The position numbers and the translations under genes were made by a program. The notes beneath the pieces were generated by a model. The model made no database searches and was not told the DNA's origin. It saw nothing but the letters and a program-made list of their open reading frames with translations. A stretch of 64,000 nucleotides of DNA, taken from the NCBI RefSeq assembly GCF_011759365.1, contig NZ_JAARLZ010000010.1, forward strand, positions 124,001 to 188,000, read 5' to 3'. This document shows positions 55,463 to 64,000 of this stretch, in pieces (position 1 is the stretch's first letter; each line of letters starts with the position of its first letter). The DNA comes from Luteibacter anthropi (GTDB lineage: Bacteria; Pseudomonadota; Gammaproteobacteria; Xanthomonadales; Rhodanobacteraceae).

Positions 55463-56860
55463 TCAGCGGGTGATTTTTGCTTTCAGCAGGCGGGCGACGA
55501 GTTTGCCGTAGGGAGGCCGTAGCAGTCGGCCTGTATCGAACCACCCTTGCTGGTAAACACCGCGTGCGTGGCTGAACGTGCGAAAGCCGTCAAAGCCATG
55601 GTAGGCACCCATGCCTGAAGAACCCGTACCGCCGAAAGGCAGGTTGTCCATGGTCAGATGCATGACGGTGTCATTGAGGGTGATGCCACCGGCCACGATG
55701 CCGGAGAGTACCTTTTCCTGCATGGCCCGGTCGTTTCCGAAGTAGTACAGGGCCAGGGGCCTTGGACGTGCATTGACATGGGCAATCGCATCTTCGAGCC
55801 GGTCATAACCTATGATCGGCAAGATCGGACCGAAGATTTCTTCCTGCATCACCCGCATGTCGTCGCTGGGCTCCAGCACGACATGCATCGGAAGCCTGCG
55901 TTCCCGGACAATTTCCGTGGCCGGGTGAAGCGACCGCACGACCGCACCTTTTTCACGCGCGTCGGCGAGATAATCCTGCAAACGTTCCAGATGACGGTCG
56001 CTGATGATGCTCGTGTAGTCACCCTTGTCCTGCAGCGATGGAAACATGCGCGAGAAACCTGCTGCCAGCGCTGCTACCAAGGCGTCCACCTTCTCCTGCG
56101 GCACAAGGGCGTAGTCCGGGGCAACACATATCTGCCCTGCATTGAGCGTCTTGCCGAAGAGCAGGCGATCGGCCGCCATGTCCAGGTCGGCATCGGGGCC
56201 GATGATGGCCGGCGACTTCCCGCCCAGTTCCAGCGTCACCGGCACGAGGTTGGTTGCGGCGGCGCGCATCACATGTTTCGCGACCTGCGTGGCACCGGTA
56301 AAAAGCAGGTGATCGAAAGGCAGCGCAGCGAACGCCTCGCCGACCGACTGATCACCGGTTACGACTACCAGCTCGGCAGGATCGAAAGCCTTCGCGACCA
56401 TCGACTGCATCAGCGCCGACGACCGGGGCGTGAATTCCGAGGGCTTGATCATCGCGCGGTTGCCTGCCGCGAGAATGCCTGCCAGGGGCGAGAAGGTGAG
56501 GTTGAACGGAAAGTTCCAGGGGGCGATGACGCCCACGACGCCCTTGGGCTGGTAGTCCACCCAGGCGCGTGCGCCGAGCAGGGCGAGGGCTGCGGGTGTC
56601 ACCGCGCGACGCTCGCGTCGCATCCAGTGCCTGACGTGGCGCCTGGCGTGCTTCAGCGGCTCGATGGACGCCGCGACATCGGTGATGAGGGAACCTTCGA
56701 TGGAGCGGTGACCGAAGTCTTCGCGCAGGGCGTCGGCGATCTCGCGCGCGTGGTCGACAAGGATGCCGATGGCACGGTCGAGGCGATCGATGCGGACGGC
56801 GGCACCCGGGGTGCCTTCTGTGTACTGGGCGTGGCGCTGGCGGCTGAGGATGTCCTGCAT
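55463..56860 (-). CDS. Coniferyl-aldehyde-dehydrogenase-type aldehyde dehydrogenase
   Basis: 465 residues, the class-3-like ALDH form without a membrane tail. Motifs are PWNFPFNLTFSPLAGILAAGN (cofactor channel), KPSEFTP, FTGATQVAKHVM, TLELGGKSPAII (general base Glu), NAGQICVAPDY (catalytic Cys) and EIFGPILPI. The ending is MTMDNLPFGGTGSSGMGAYHGFDGFRTFSHARGV. It matches the coniferyl aldehyde dehydrogenase group, which oxidises aromatic aldehydes (lignin-derived) and sometimes fatty aldehydes; the actual substrate is not fixed by sequence. REP pairs flank it on both sides. Confidence 0.9.
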   Translation of the reverse strand: MQDILSRQRHAQYTEGTPGAAVRIDRLDRAIGILVDHAREIADALREDFGHRSIEGSLITDVAASIEPLKHARRHVRHWMRRERRAVTPAALALLGARAWVDYQPKGVVGVIAPWNFPFNLTFSPLAGILAAGNRAMIKPSEFTPRSSALMQSMVAKAFDPAELVVVTGDQSVGEAFAALPFDHLLFTGATQVAKHVMRAAATNLVPVTLELGGKSPAIIGPDADLDMAADRLLFGKTLNAGQICVAPDYALVPQEKVDALVAALAAGFSRMFPSLQDKGDYTSIISDRHLERLQDYLADAREKGAVVRSLHPATEIVRERRLPMHVVLEPSDDMRVMQEEIFGPILPIIGYDRLEDAIAHVNARPRPLALYYFGNDRAMQEKVLSGIVAGGITLNDTVMHLTMDNLPFGGTGSSGMGAYHGFDGFRTFSHARGVYQQGWFDTGRLLRPPYGKLVARLLKAKITR

Positions 56861-56888
56861 CCGCCGAGGCTAACACCCCGGATGCTGT

Positions 56889-56976
56889 TGTAGGAGCGCG
56901 CCTCGCGCGCGACCGATTCGCGCGAGGCGTTGATGGGGTTCGCGATGACCGGTCGCGCGCGAGGCGCGCTCCTACA
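56889..56976. repeat. REP pair upstream of the aldehyde dehydrogenase gene
   Basis: TGTAGGAGCGCGCCTCGCGC...CCGATTCGCGCG, spacer, then ACCGGTCGCGCGCGAGGCGC...TACA. It lies in the 159-bp gap between the efflux operon's last gene and the dehydrogenase start. Confidence 0.92.
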
Positions 56977-57019
56977 AGGGCGGCGCCATCGGGCGGCGCA
57001 GAGAACGCAGGATGGCTCC

Positions 57020-58444
57020 TCAGGCGCCGGTGGACCAACCGCCACCCAGCGCGCGGATCAGCGCCACGCTGGCACGGAGCTGACGGGTTTCCAGGTCGAT
57101 CACGCTGCGACGCGCATCCAGCTCGGAGGTCTGCGCCTGCACCACGTCGAGGTAACCCACGGCGCCTTCGCGATAGCGATTGAGCGACAGGTCCACCGAC
57201 TTCTGCGCAGCGTCGGCCGCGGCTCGCTGGTCGGTCAGCGCCGTGCCGAGATCGCGCAACAGAGTGAGGTTGTCTTCCACCTGTGCGAACGCGTTGAGCA
57301 CCACGTCACGATACTTCGCGCCCGCTTCGTCCGTCGCGGCCTTCGCCGACTCCACTGCGGCCTTGCGGCGGCCACCATCGAAGATGTTCAGCAACGCAGT
57401 GGGGCCAATGGCCCAGAAGCGGTTCGGTGCCGTGGCAATGTTGCCCCACGCACTGCTCTGCCAGCCGCCCTGCCCGTCCAGCGTGATCTGCGGGAAGAAT
57501 GCCGCGCGCGCTACGCCAATGCGTGCATTGGCCGCAGCCGTACGACGCTCCGCCGCCGCGATATCGGGACGACGCTGCAACAAGGCCGACGGCACTTCCA
57601 GCGGAATGGTCGGCACCTTGACGGCGTCGTCCTTCGTGTCGAGGGCAAACGTGGACGCGTTGTCGCCCACCAGCACCGCGATGGCATGCAATACCACCGC
57701 GCGTTGCGCCTGCGCCTGGGTCAGCTGCGACTTCGCGTTGGACAGCTGGGTCTGCGCACGTGCGACGTCCAGCCCCGATGCGATGCCGCCGTCATGGCGT
57801 GACTGGGTCAGTTCCAGTGCCTTGGTGAAGGCGACGATGCTTTCGTTGAGCACCTTGATCTGGCGATCCTGCCCATTGAGCTGGAGGTAGTTGTCCGCGA
57901 GCTGGGCTTGCAGGCTGAGCTGCGCACCCGCCAGATCGGCGGCCGAGGCCATCTGTTCCGCGGTGCCCGCCGCGACGGTGTCGCGCACGCGCCCCCACAG
58001 GTCCACCTCGTAATCGAGCTGGCCGTTGATGGTGTAGGAGTTGTAATACGCAGGCGACGTGGCACCGCGCAGGGGCTTCGTGTCCGACTCACGGTTACGC
58101 GTGGCGTTGCCGTTCAGGCCAAACGTCGGGAACAATCCCGCGCGCGCCTGCTTGGTGAACGCTTCCGCCTGCTGGTAATGCGCATAGGCAGCCGCCAGCG
58201 TGGCGTTGTTCTTCAGCAGCTGGCCCTGCAAGCCATCGAGGCGCGAATCGCCATACAGCGCCCACCAGTTCGAACGATCAAGGTGATCGGCCGGTTTTGC
58301 CTCCACCCACGGCGAATCGGTGTTGGCAAACTGCGGGGCGACGGGTACCTCGGGGGCCTTGTACGTCGGTGCCATCGAGCAGGCCGCGAGACCCGCTGAA
58401 AGCAGCAGGCCCGTGAGCAGCCGCAAGGGTTCACGCCTTGCCAT
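57020..58444 (-). CDS. RND efflux outer-membrane lipoprotein (OprM/NodT family)
   Basis: 474 residues. The lipoprotein signal ends LLSAGLAAC. Two outer-membrane-efflux repeats follow, with conserved GNATRNRES, LDYEVDLWGRVRDTVAAG, ATLIALVGD-like VLHAIAVLVGDNAS and LEVPSALLQRRPDIAAAERR. The C-terminus is VDLSLNRYREGAVGYLDVVQAQ. It forms the TolC-like trimeric exit duct. The start overlaps the adaptor gene by 14 bp. Confidence 0.94.
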   Translation of the reverse strand: MARREPLRLLTGLLLSAGLAACSMAPTYKAPEVPVAPQFANTDSPWVEAKPADHLDRSNWWALYGDSRLDGLQGQLLKNNATLAAAYAHYQQAEAFTKQARAGLFPTFGLNGNATRNRESDTKPLRGATSPAYYNSYTINGQLDYEVDLWGRVRDTVAAGTAEQMASAADLAGAQLSLQAQLADNYLQLNGQDRQIKVLNESIVAFTKALELTQSRHDGGIASGLDVARAQTQLSNAKSQLTQAQAQRAVVLHAIAVLVGDNASTFALDTKDDAVKVPTIPLEVPSALLQRRPDIAAAERRTAAANARIGVARAAFFPQITLDGQGGWQSSAWGNIATAPNRFWAIGPTALLNIFDGGRRKAAVESAKAATDEAGAKYRDVVLNAFAQVEDNLTLLRDLGTALTDQRAAADAAQKSVDLSLNRYREGAVGYLDVVQAQTSELDARRSVIDLETRQLRASVALIRALGGGWSTGA

Positions 58445-59603
58445 TGCCGCCTTCCTTCTTCGCCGGGATCACCTTCACGGTATCGCCATTGGCCAGGCCG
58501 TCGGGCGGGCTTTCGATCAGGCGATCGCCCGCGGCGATGCCCGAGGCCAGCTGCACCGTCTTGCCGAAGTCCTGTGCGATGGTCACGTCCTTGAAGCTGA
58601 CCTTGTTCTGCGCGTCGACGACGGCCACGCGCAGGCCACTGCCGTCGTATACGAGCGCGCTGGCCGGTACACGGAAGAGCGCGGCATTGGCCGGGAGGTC
58701 GAAGATCACGCTGGCGTAGCTGCCGGGAAGCAGCTTGCCGTCGTCATTGTCGACCGCCACCTGGACCAGCGTGGTGCCACTGGCAGCGTTGATCGCCGAC
58801 GACGTGGATTCCACCTTGCCCTCGAAGGTCTGCCCGGGATATTCCGGTACGCTGAGTTTCACGGTCGCGCCCTGCTTGATCGAGGGTGCATAGTTCTGCG
58901 GCACGTTCACGTACATGCGCAGCTTGTGCGTGTCCGACACCACGAACAATTCCTGGCCGCCGCCACCGGCATTGATCAGGGCACCGACATCGGTCTCGCG
59001 CGCCGTGACCACGCCGTCGAACGGCGCCACCAGCTTGGCGAAGCCCTTGGTGGCCTGGATACGCTCAAGGTTGGCCTGGGCCGCTTCGGCCAGCGCACGC
59101 TTGGCGTCGTAGTCGCCGGTCTTTTCGTCCACTTCCTGCTTGGAAACCGAATCGGAGTCGCGCATGGACTGCCAGCGCGTGGCCGTCGTCTTCGCGAGGG
59201 CTTCGTTGGCACGTGCGCTGGCGAGGTCGGCCTTGGCCTGGAGCAACTGCTGGTCGAGGTCGGGGGTTTCGAGTTCACCCAGCACGTCGCCGGCCTTCAC
59301 TTTCTGCCCGATGTCGTACTTCCACGACTTCAGGTAACCGCTGGTACGCGCATAGATGGGCGCACGGGCATAGGCCTGCAGGCGACCCGGCAGGTTGAGG
59401 TCGCCACCGCCCTGTCCGCCCTCGGGACTGACCAGGGTGACAGACGGCGTGGCCTGCTCGTTGGTCCACTCGCGCAGGTTGCGCGATTCGTTGGCGCGGG
59501 TGGCCACACCAGCGACGACGATGGCCAGGATCACGATGGCGGCAATGACGCCGGCAAGGCGCAGACGGCGCGGCGGAGGAGTGTGGTTCGTATCAGACGA
59601 CAT
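58431..59603 (-). CDS. RND efflux periplasmic adaptor (membrane fusion protein)
   Basis: 390 residues from the ATG at 59603, with GGAGAG upstream. One N-terminal membrane anchor (LAGVIAAIVILAIVVAGVATR) precedes the biotinyl-lipoyl domain (YARTSGYLKSWKYDIGQKVKAGDVLGEL). An alpha-hairpin follows (QQLLQAKADLASARANEALAKTTATRW), then beta-barrel and membrane-proximal domains. It connects the permease to the outer-membrane duct. It overlaps the permease gene by 11 bp. Confidence 0.95.
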   Translation of the reverse strand: MSSDTNHTPPPRRLRLAGVIAAIVILAIVVAGVATRANESRNLREWTNEQATPSVTLVSPEGGQGGGDLNLPGRLQAYARAPIYARTSGYLKSWKYDIGQKVKAGDVLGELETPDLDQQLLQAKADLASARANEALAKTTATRWQSMRDSDSVSKQEVDEKTGDYDAKRALAEAAQANLERIQATKGFAKLVAPFDGVVTARETDVGALINAGGGGQELFVVSDTHKLRMYVNVPQNYAPSIKQGATVKLSVPEYPGQTFEGKVESTSSAINAASGTTLVQVAVDNDDGKLLPGSYASVIFDLPANAALFRVPASALVYDGSGLRVAVVDAQNKVSFKDVTIAQDFGKTVQLASGIAAGDRLIESPPDGLANGDTVKVIPAKKEGGNGKA

Positions 59604-62600
59604 GGGCGGGCTCTCCGGAAGCATTCACCGGGGTTTTGGAGGCGTGGCCACGACGGCCATGGACGATGTTGAAGACCACCGGCACGAACAGCAGCGTGGC
59701 CGTGGTAGCGAAGATGAGGCCGCCGATCACGGCGCGACCGAGCGGCGCGTTCTGCTCACCGCCCTCGCCCAGGCCCAGGGCCATCGGCAGCATGCCGATG
59801 ATCATGGCCAGCGCGGTCATCAGCACGGGACGGAAGCGGACGAAGCCACCTTCCGACGCCGCAATGAAGGCGTCGCCGGTTTCCGCGAGGCGCTCGCGGC
59901 AGAAGCTCACCACCAGGATGGAGTTGGCCGTGGCCACGCCCATGCACATGATGGCACCGGTGAGCGCGGGCACCGACAACGTCGTATGCGTCGCAAACAG
60001 CATCCAGATGATGCCGGCGATGGCGGCGGGCAGCGCGGTGACGATCACGAACGGATCGGCCCACGACTGGAAGTTCACCACGATCAGCAGGTAGATCAGC
60101 ACGATGGCGCCGAGCAGGCCGAAGATCAGGCCAGTGAAGGCGCTGTTCATCGTCTGCACCTGACCCAGCAGCGCGGTGCTGGACGCCTTCGGCAGGTCCT
60201 TCTTGTGCGCGTCCACGATCTTCTGGATATCCGCGGCCACGCCGCCGAGATCACGATCCTGCGTGGTGGCGAAGATTTCCACCATCGAGTTGATGTTGTA
60301 CTGGCTGACGACGGTGCTGCTGGTGGTGCGGCTGAACGAGGCCAGGCCACCGAGGATCTGCGAACCTGCCGCGCCCGCGCTGGGACTGATGGGCACGTTG
60401 GCAAGGTCGGGCAGCGTGTCGATCGCGTACTGCGGCGTCTGCATCACGATGGGGTACGACACGCCGTTCTGCGGGTTCAGCCAGAAGGTCGGTGCGATCT
60501 GGCTGGAACCGGCCAGGTTCACGCCCAGGCTGTTGGTGACGTCACGCTCGGTGATGCCGACCTGCTGTGCGCGGCTGCGGTCCACATCGACGTTGAAGGT
60601 CGGACTGGACTGCGACTGCTGGATGCGCGCGTCCACGACACCCGGCACGCGGCGGATCTCACGCAGCAGCGTGTCCGCGTACTTGAAGTTCGCCGCCACG
60701 TTGGGACCGCGGATCTGCAGGTCGATCGGCGCGGGCGAGCCGAAGTTCAGGATCTGGCTGATGATGTCCGCCGGCGGGAACGAGAAGGTGGCGGTGGGGA
60801 ACAGTCGCGGCAGCTTCTCGCGCAGCTGGCGGACGTAATCCGCCGTGGGCCGGTGGTCTTCTTTCAGCGAGATCTGCAGATCGCCATCGGCGGAGCTGAC
60901 GGTACCGGTGTTGTTGTAGGTGTTGTTGATGCCCGACGACGACAGGCCCATGTTGTCCACCACGGTACCGAGCTCGTCGGCCGGGATGATCTTGCGCACC
61001 TCACGGGTGACCGCCGCAAACAGGTTGGCGGTTTCTTCCACGCGGGTGCCGACCGGCGCACGCACATGCATCAGGATCTGACCCGAGTCCACCGCCGGGA
61101 AGAAGTTGCGGCCGAGCATCGGCACCAGGGCGAACGACAGGATCACGAAGGCCATGAAGCCGATCACGAAGGGCCGGCTGTTGCGCAGCGCGAGTTCGAG
61201 AAGACCGTGGTAACTCTGGCGGATCGCCTCGAAGCGCTTCTCGAAACCACGCTGGAAACGAACCAGCGGGTTGCGCGACACCTTGCCGTGCTCGCCATGC
61301 GGGTCTTCATGCGAATGCGGGTGCAGCAGGTACTTCGCCATCGTCGGCACGAGTGTGCGCGAGAGGATGAACGAACAGATCATGGAGAACATCACCGCTT
61401 CGGCCATCGGCACGAAGAGGAAGCGGGCGACGCCTTCCAGGAAAAACATCGGCACGAACACGATACAGATGCACAGCAGCGAGACGAAGGCCGGCGTCAC
61501 GATCTGCGCCGCGCCATCGAGGATCGCCGTCTCCACGTCCTTGCCGTGTTCGAGATGCCAGTTGATGTTCTCGATGGTCACCGTGGCGTCATCCACCAGG
61601 ATGCCCACCGCGAGCGCGAGGCCACCCAGCGTCATGATGTTCAGTGTCTCGCCGAACGCCGACAACATCGCGATGGCGCCCAGGATGGCCAGCGGGATCG
61701 ACGTGGCGATGATCACCGTCGAACGCCAGCTGCCGAGGAACAACAGGATCATCAGGCTGGTGAGCGCGGCGGCGATGACACCTTCGCGTGCCACGCCTGC
61801 GATCGCGCCGCTGACGAACAGCGACTGGTCACCGATGGGGCTGATCTTGAGGTTCTCGGGCAGGGCATCCTTCATGCCCGCCACCCGATCCTTGATGCCC
61901 TGGATGATCGCCAGCGTCGATGCCGAACCGTTCTTCAGCACCGTCATCAGCACCGAGCGGTTGCCATCGACGTGCACGATGTTGGTCTGCGGCGGCGAAC
62001 CATCGCGCACGTGGGCCACGTCGCGGATGAACACCGTCGCGCCGTTGACGACCTTCACCGGCAGGTTGCCCAGTTCGTCGACCACGGAGGGCGAGTTATT
62101 GAGCTGCAGGGTGTATTCGAAGTCGCCGATCTTCTGCGTACCCACCGGCGTGATCAGGTTCTGCGCCGCGAGCGAGTTGGCCACGTCCTGCGCCGACAGC
62201 CCACGCGCCTGCAAGGCCGCCGGATCGATGTCGATCTGCACCTGGCGGGTCTTGCCGCCGAAGGGATACGGGATCGCCGCGCCCGGCACCGAGGTGAGCT
62301 GCGGACGGATGATGTTGAGGCCAAGGTCGGCGAGGTTCTGCTCGGTCAGGCCATCGCCCGACAGCGCGAGCTGGATGATCGGCACCGTCGAGGCGTTGTA
62401 GTTCAGGATCAGCGGCGGCGTGCTGCCTGCCGGCAGCTGCTTGAGCAGGGTCTGCGCGACGGCAGTGACCTGCGCGTTCGCCGTGCGGATGTCCACCGTG
62501 GGCTGGAAGAAGATCTTCACGATGCCGAAGCCGGAGATCGAGTTGGCCTCGATGTGCTCCACGTCGTTCACGGTGGTGGTGAGCACGCGCTCGAACGGCG

Positions 62601-62796
62601 ACGACACGCGACCCACCATCTGGTCGGGCGGAAGGCCGGTGTACTGCCAGACCACCGCGATCACGGGGATCTTGATGTCGGGAAAGATGTCCGTCGGCGT
62701 CCGCATCGCGGACAGCGGACCCACGATGAGGATCAGCAGAGCGAGGACGACGAAGGTATACGGTCGCGAGAGTGCGATCCGGACGATGCCAATCAT
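59593..62796 (-). CDS. RND efflux permease
   Basis: 1067 residues with the 12-helix RND plan and two large periplasmic loops. TM4 keeps the proton-relay aspartates (LAVGILVDDATVTIENI). TM10 reads GVATANSILVVSF, so the lysine equivalent to AcrB Lys940 is replaced by alanine; this puts it outside the classical AcrB group. It is the first gene of the operon (permease-adaptor-channel, all overlapping). Substrates are unknown; related permeases export drugs, dyes or organic acids. Confidence 0.94.
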   Translation of the reverse strand: MIGIVRIALSRPYTFVVLALLILIVGPLSAMRTPTDIFPDIKIPVIAVVWQYTGLPPDQMVGRVSSPFERVLTTTVNDVEHIEANSISGFGIVKIFFQPTVDIRTANAQVTAVAQTLLKQLPAGSTPPLILNYNASTVPIIQLALSGDGLTEQNLADLGLNIIRPQLTSVPGAAIPYPFGGKTRQVQIDIDPAALQARGLSAQDVANSLAAQNLITPVGTQKIGDFEYTLQLNNSPSVVDELGNLPVKVVNGATVFIRDVAHVRDGSPPQTNIVHVDGNRSVLMTVLKNGSASTLAIIQGIKDRVAGMKDALPENLKISPIGDQSLFVSGAIAGVAREGVIAAALTSLMILLFLGSWRSTVIIATSIPLAILGAIAMLSAFGETLNIMTLGGLALAVGILVDDATVTIENINWHLEHGKDVETAILDGAAQIVTPAFVSLLCICIVFVPMFFLEGVARFLFVPMAEAVMFSMICSFILSRTLVPTMAKYLLHPHSHEDPHGEHGKVSRNPLVRFQRGFEKRFEAIRQSYHGLLELALRNSRPFVIGFMAFVILSFALVPMLGRNFFPAVDSGQILMHVRAPVGTRVEETANLFAAVTREVRKIIPADELGTVVDNMGLSSSGINNTYNNTGTVSSADGDLQISLKEDHRPTADYVRQLREKLPRLFPTATFSFPPADIISQILNFGSPAPIDLQIRGPNVAANFKYADTLLREIRRVPGVVDARIQQSQSSPTFNVDVDRSRAQQVGITERDVTNSLGVNLAGSSQIAPTFWLNPQNGVSYPIVMQTPQYAIDTLPDLANVPISPSAGAAGSQILGGLASFSRTTSSTVVSQYNINSMVEIFATTQDRDLGGVAADIQKIVDAHKKDLPKASSTALLGQVQTMNSAFTGLIFGLLGAIVLIYLLIVVNFQSWADPFVIVTALPAAIAGIIWMLFATHTTLSVPALTGAIMCMGVATANSILVVSFCRERLAETGDAFIAASEGGFVRFRPVLMTALAMIIGMLPMALGLGEGGEQNAPLGRAVIGGLIFATTATLLFVPVVFNIVHGRRGHASKTPVNASGEPAHVV

Positions 62797-62930
62797 GGAG
62801 GACGGATTCCGTGCGCGAATGTTGCGTCGCGGCGAATTCTGCGCCCGTACCTTCCTGCGGCGTAGTTAAGATTTATTTAGACGTCCAGCCGGACACCGGA
62901 AATGCCTGACCGGCTAAGGAGTTGCGCCCG

Positions 62931-64000
62931 TCAATGCACGACCGGGCGTACGTCCGGCAGCGTGTCGCCCAGTGGCGTCGCCTCGGCCGCTTTCACCCGG
63001 GACGGAGCGACGGATGCTGCGGCAAGCCGTCCGGCCAGGGGCGGAAGCTCCGCCGGGCACAGCACGGTGAATACCGCCCCGCGCTCGTCGCCGCCCACCG
63101 ACAGGGAATACCCGTGCAGGCGCACGATGGCGCTCACGATGGCCAGGCCCAGGCCGCAGCCGGGCTTGGCCCGTGTTTCGTCGCTCCGGTAGAAACGCCG
63201 GAAGACGGCTTCGCGTTCGTCGGGCGGAATGCCGGGACCGGTGTCGGCCACGTCGATGCGGGCGTCGCCGGTGGTGTCGGTGAACGCGCGCAGGCGGATG
63301 CTGCCGCCATTGGGGGTGAACTTGATGGCATTGCCGACCAGGTTCGCCAGCGCCTCGAACAGCAGCTGCGGATCGCCGCGCAGGGCCGGCAGGTGGTCCA
63401 CGTCCAGCTCGAAGCACTGGTCGCGGTCTTCTGCCAGCGGCGCATAGAACTCATGCACGTTGCGCAGCACGGTGCCCAGGTCCATCGCCGCGAAACAGGC
63501 GCTGCGCTGGCGGTCTTCCAGTTCCGACACGCGCAGCAGGGCGCGGAAGCGCGCCAGCACGGTGTCGATCTCGGCCACGCAGTCGTCGAGCTGCTGGCCT
63601 TCGGGGCGCCCGTCGAACTGCTGTTGCAGGCGGTAAAGCCGCGTGCGCATACGCGTGAGCGGCGTGCGCAGGTCGTGGGCAATGTTGTCGGTGACTCCCT
63701 TCACCTCGCCCAGCAGGCGCTCGATCTCGCCCAGCGCCTGGTTCACGGTCGAGGCCAGCAGGTCGACCTCGTCGCCGCCGCGGGAGACCGGCAGGCGCAC
63801 GCTCAGGTCGCCCTGGCGGATGGGCTCCATGGCCTGCTGGATGGCGCGGATGCGCCGCGCGGGGCCACGGGCGATGAGGATGCCGCCAAGTACGCCAGGC
63901 AGCAGGGTGAGTGACAGGCCCCAGAGCAGGCCGCGGCAGATGATCGCCGTGAGGCCGTCGATGGTGGTGCTTTCCTTCGCCACCACGAGCCGCTGGCCAC
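62931..64000 (-). CDS. Sensor histidine kinase, N-terminus outside window
   Basis: 356 residues are visible, open to the right edge. A transmembrane helix (LLWGLSLTLLPGVLGGILIA) leads into a HAMP domain (RRIRAIQQAMEPIRQGDLSVRLP). The phosphoacceptor His follows in VTDNIAHDLRTPLTRMR, then the N box (EALANLVGNAIKFTPNGG), the G1 box DTGPGIP and the G2 box GCGLGLAIV. The missing part should hold the first membrane helix and the periplasmic sensor. It lies 134 bp upstream of the RND operon on the same strand, so it may control it; its response regulator is probably just beyond the edge. Confidence 0.93.
   Translation of the reverse strand, partial: GQRLVVAKESTTIDGLTAIICRGLLWGLSLTLLPGVLGGILIARGPARRIRAIQQAMEPIRQGDLSVRLPVSRGGDEVDLLASTVNQALGEIERLLGEVKGVTDNIAHDLRTPLTRMRTRLYRLQQQFDGRPEGQQLDDCVAEIDTVLARFRALLRVSELEDRQRSACFAAMDLGTVLRNVHEFYAPLAEDRDQCFELDVDHLPALRGDPQLLFEALANLVGNAIKFTPNGGSIRLRAFTDTTGDARIDVADTGPGIPPDEREAVFRRFYRSDETRAKPGCGLGLAIVSAIVRLHGYSLSVGGDERGAVFTVLCPAELPPLAGRLAAASVAPSRVKAAEATPLGDTLPDVRPVVH

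Noticed and set aside
59395-62865. Very long plus-strand frame (over 1150 codons) opposite the RND genes
   Set aside because: It is an open frame antisense to three well-supported efflux genes, has an arginine/histidine-rich composition typical of a high-GC shadow, and shows no domain.

Overview
The window is high-GC DNA packed with genes and reads as a gammaproteobacterium of the Xanthomonadales, most likely Rhodanobacteraceae (Luteibacter/Dyella-like). The pointers are a type II secretion operon in the Xanthomonas xps order (E-F-G-H-I-J-K-L-M-N-D), two large Oar-like TonB-dependent receptors with an N-terminal regulatory domain, paired REP repeats with core TGTAGGAGCGCGCC, and no mobile-element genes. 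The genus is inferred from gene content only.

Layout. (1) 1-6441, minus strand: two copies of an unfamiliar exported two-gene cassette flank the helicase gene hrpB. Each copy is a ~400-residue secreted protein of unknown family, coupled by an ATGA stop/start overlap to a second secreted protein. The second protein of the complete copy ends in a deaminase-toxin-like domain (HAE/DAE, then PCPSC). The other copy runs off the left edge. (2) 6581-17450, minus strand: a complete type II secretion operon. (3) 17650-23853, minus strand: a ~2070-residue trimeric autotransporter adhesin. (4) 24074-28607, minus strand: three secreted proteins (a HEMAHGLGF metalloprotease, a small exported partner and an S8 subtilase) that are plausible T2SS substrates. 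The subtilase has a structured leader. (5) 28945-31402: TatD nuclease and a CPA1 cation/proton antiporter, convergent. (6) 31403-39355, plus strand: two paralogous TonB-dependent receptors with a small exported protein between them. The first receptor is preceded by operator-like repeats and a proline-rich upstream ORF. (7) 39470-40942: a 1.47-kb structure built from two ~410-bp inverted arms that end in REP elements, around a small membrane-protein gene.

(8) 40938-49619: a mixed housekeeping block with a 2OG-Fe(II) oxygenase, AMP nucleosidase, DegV protein plus a coupled DUF4124 protein, an SDR, a ModF-like ATPase, a small lipoprotein, SppA and a MATE exporter. (9) 49710-54483, plus strand: a DUF3667 membrane protein, priA behind a cluster of DnaA boxes, and transaldolase. 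(10) 54574-56860, minus strand: a CPBP-family membrane protease and coniferyl-aldehyde-type dehydrogenase, separated by REP pairs. (11) 57020-64000, minus strand: an RND efflux operon (permease, adaptor, outer-membrane channel) downstream of a sensor histidine kinase cut by the right edge.

Working together: the T2SS is followed by secreted protease genes on one side and by the deaminase-like cassettes on the other, all on the same strand. The left 28 kb therefore looks like an export region, with the machine, an adhesin, and degradative and possibly toxic cargo. The cassettes are the best candidate for an undescribed system. No tRNA, rRNA, CRISPR array, transposase or prophage gene was seen.
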